In this document: positions 62,794 through 64,000 of the stretch, piece by piece
How positions within the stretch are numbered: the stretch's first letter is position 1
Layout: every line of letters starts with the position of its first letter
Origin: JAEINY01 sp942490535
GTDB lineage: Bacteria > Bacteroidota > Bacteroidia > Bacteroidales > Marinilabiliaceae
DNA: 64,000 nucleotides
Direction of reading: 5' to 3'
NCBI GenBank assembly: GCA_942490535.1
Contig: CALNXQ010000003.1
Span: 806,001-870,000, forward strand
Notes under the pieces: model-generated
Databases searched by the model: none
What the model was told of the DNA's origin: nothing
The model's input: only the letters and a program-made list of their open reading frames with translations
Position numbers and translations under genes: made by a program

Positions 62794-64000
62794 CTATTTG
62801 AGTATTTTAAAGTAACCATGGCGTTCAATGATGTCATCGAGGTAAGTCTTTGCTTTTACCAAATAGCTATACGTTTCAATGGGCTGAAATTCGCCTTTAA
62901 AGGTGCCATCCCACCCTTCAGATAATTCAGACGAGGTATAGATCTTCTCGCCAAATCGATTATAAACACTAAACTCAATAAGGGCTTTAATCCCCCAACC
63001 TTTCACATAAATAATATCGTTAATTCCATCCCCATTAGGAGTAAACGCAGAAGGTAATGCAACAGAAAATTTATGCAATACCTCCACATTCATATCATTT
63101 ATTACCTCAAAGCAGTCACTGGTATCTGTAACAGCAAGATTATAGTGGGTTGTTTCCAAAGGTCCCACGAGTAATTCCGCGCAATCCACACAAGAGAGGC
63201 CACGATCAGGTGTCCAGGTATAGGACTTGATGCCATTATCATCTAGATTTAACCCAAACGATTCACCTATAATAAGAGTTGTATCTCTTAGAACAACCAA
63301 TGGAACTTGCTGCACGGCCACCCAAACCGAATCATTTTTTTTACAGCCATTGGTATCTGTTACTTCAACGGAATAATGAAGGGAGGAGTCAGGTTCGGCG
63401 ATCGGATTTGATATCTCTGAATGATCCAACCCCTTATCCGGGCTCCAGGAGTAGCTTTCACCTCCATCTGCAAATAATAATAAGTTATCCCCCCTGCAAA
63501 TCAATGTATCATTGATAATTGAAACCTGAGGCAAGGGATGAACATCAATGTCATACTTGGAAAGCGTATCACTACACCCAAACGTATCATCGTATACAAT
63601 AAGAGTAGTTGAAAAAACGCCTGAATCATCATATTGGTGAGCAGGTTGAGTGATAGAGGAAGAACTGCCTTCACCAAAATGCCATAAAACGGAAGATGCA
63701 TTTATCGATTGGTTTTGGAAGACCACGCCCATAGGAACACAACCTTCGAAGACATCATTCTCAATCTTGTAATCAGCAACAAGTTTAAAGATTTCAATCG
63801 TATCCCGAATTACCTTATTACAAGTATTATTTGCATCTGACCGCAGGTATAGCGATGGATAAACCTGTTCTATGGCAGAATATTGATAATAAACAGTATC
63901 TCCCATTAATGTATACCCATCGCCAAAATCCCAAACTAAATCATGGACATTTCGTTTATTTAATGCAATCATCTGAATGTCTTTATTTCGACAGGCAGTA
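62794..64000 (-). CDS. PKD-domain surface protein with CHU_C (T9SS type B) sorting domain, 5' end outside window
   Basis: The frame is open to the edge of the window, so the N-terminus (signal peptide and earlier domains) is missing; the ATG at 63972 is internal. PKD-type repeats are visible (LVWDFGDGY; SVLWHFGEGSSSS), then two C-x-x-x-D-S type beta modules (YSWSPDKGLDHSEI; YTWTPDRGLSCVDCAELL). The C-terminus is the gliding-motility-associated domain: LPSAFTPNGDGINDIIYVKG, YNRFGEKIYTSSELSEGWDG, ending GYFKILK. Such proteins are exported by T9SS and act in adhesion or surface functions. It lies 38 bp upstream of the sensor kinase on the same strand. Confidence 0.9.
   Translation of the reverse strand, partial: TACRNKDIQMIALNKRNVHDLVWDFGDGYTLMGDTVYYQYSAIEQVYPSLYLRSDANNTCNKVIRDTIEIFKLVADYKIENDVFEGCVPMGVVFQNQSINASSVLWHFGEGSSSSITQPAHQYDDSGVFSTTLIVYDDTFGCSDTLSKYDIDVHPLPQVSIINDTLICRGDNLLLFADGGESYSWSPDKGLDHSEISNPIAEPDSSLHYSVEVTDTNGCKKNDSVWVAVQQVPLVVLRDTTLIIGESFGLNLDDNGIKSYTWTPDRGLSCVDCAELLVGPLETTHYNLAVTDTSDCFEVINDMNVEVLHKFSVALPSAFTPNGDGINDIIYVKGWGIKALIEFSVYNRFGEKIYTSSELSEGWDGTFKGEFQPIETYSYLVKAKTYLDDIIERHGYFKILK

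Noticed and set aside
54992..64000. Third copy of the 78-bp attachment repeat
   Set aside because: I looked for the tRNA tail TCCCTTCGGGATCA and the terminator stem and saw neither; the right end of element 2 stays open.

Overview
The window comes from a Bacteroidota chromosome. The lineage markers are type IX secretion (T9SS) C-terminal sorting domains (types A and B), a complete Bat/MoxR aerotolerance-type operon, FISUMP and CarboxypepD_reg-like domains, CTnDOT-style tyrosine integrases, and at least two TAnnTTTG promoter boxes. I cannot place it below phylum.

Layout. 1-9582 is ordinary chromosome: a 5'-truncated sulfatase, a HAD-fold lipoprotein, the six-gene MoxR/DUF58/DUF4381/VWA/VWA-TPR/BatD operon and a hot-dog thioesterase. 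A tRNA-Arg(ACG) at 10415-10488 is the integration site of an island of about 36.3 kb. Its ends are marked by a 78-bp direct repeat (10475-10552 and 46784-46861, 3 mismatches) made of the tRNA 3' end plus the tRNA terminator. Immediately beyond the second repeat lies a related but cargo-free second element (46.8 to about 55 kb). Each element carries the same backbone in the same order: integrase, RteC-like protein, small HTH protein, replication-initiator-like protein, 118-aa protein, DnaC-like ATPase, 177-aa protein.

The cargo of element 1 is a defence island: an Mrr-like nuclease, a type I restriction-modification system (hsdM, hsdS, a DUF6119/TIGR04141 gene, hsdR), a DUF262/DUF1524 GmrSD-like nuclease, then 28.9-41.7 kb of TIR-domain membrane proteins. 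The most interesting part is a tightly packed minus-strand operon (41665 to 34525). It encodes a TIR-like/DUF4062-like membrane protein, a secreted TPR protein, a SARM1-like TIR membrane protein, and a two-TM RCK channel-like protein ending in a RyR domain. A fifth minus-strand gene (TIR-TM-FISUMP) follows it, and a divergent-looking TIR-TM-beta-propeller gene lies on the plus strand. Four of these proteins share one plan: cytosolic TIR(-like) head, single TM segment, extracytoplasmic C-terminal module. I infer an envelope-sensing TIR signalling system whose nucleotide product could gate the RyR channel. A small holin/amidase lysis-like cassette (43.8-45.2 kb) and two conserved small genes close the island.

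Both elements carry a 197-nt repeat that folds into a long imperfect hairpin plus two short hairpins, with compensatory base changes between copies. Element 2 holds four copies in a tandem array with an exact 317-bp period.

55.8-64 kb is chromosome-like again: a T9SS cargo protein, and a tight minus-strand operon of a PKD/CHU_C surface protein (5' end outside the window), a PAS-GAF-type histidine kinase, a receiver-kinase protein with a degenerate ATPase domain, and two secreted proteins of unknown function.
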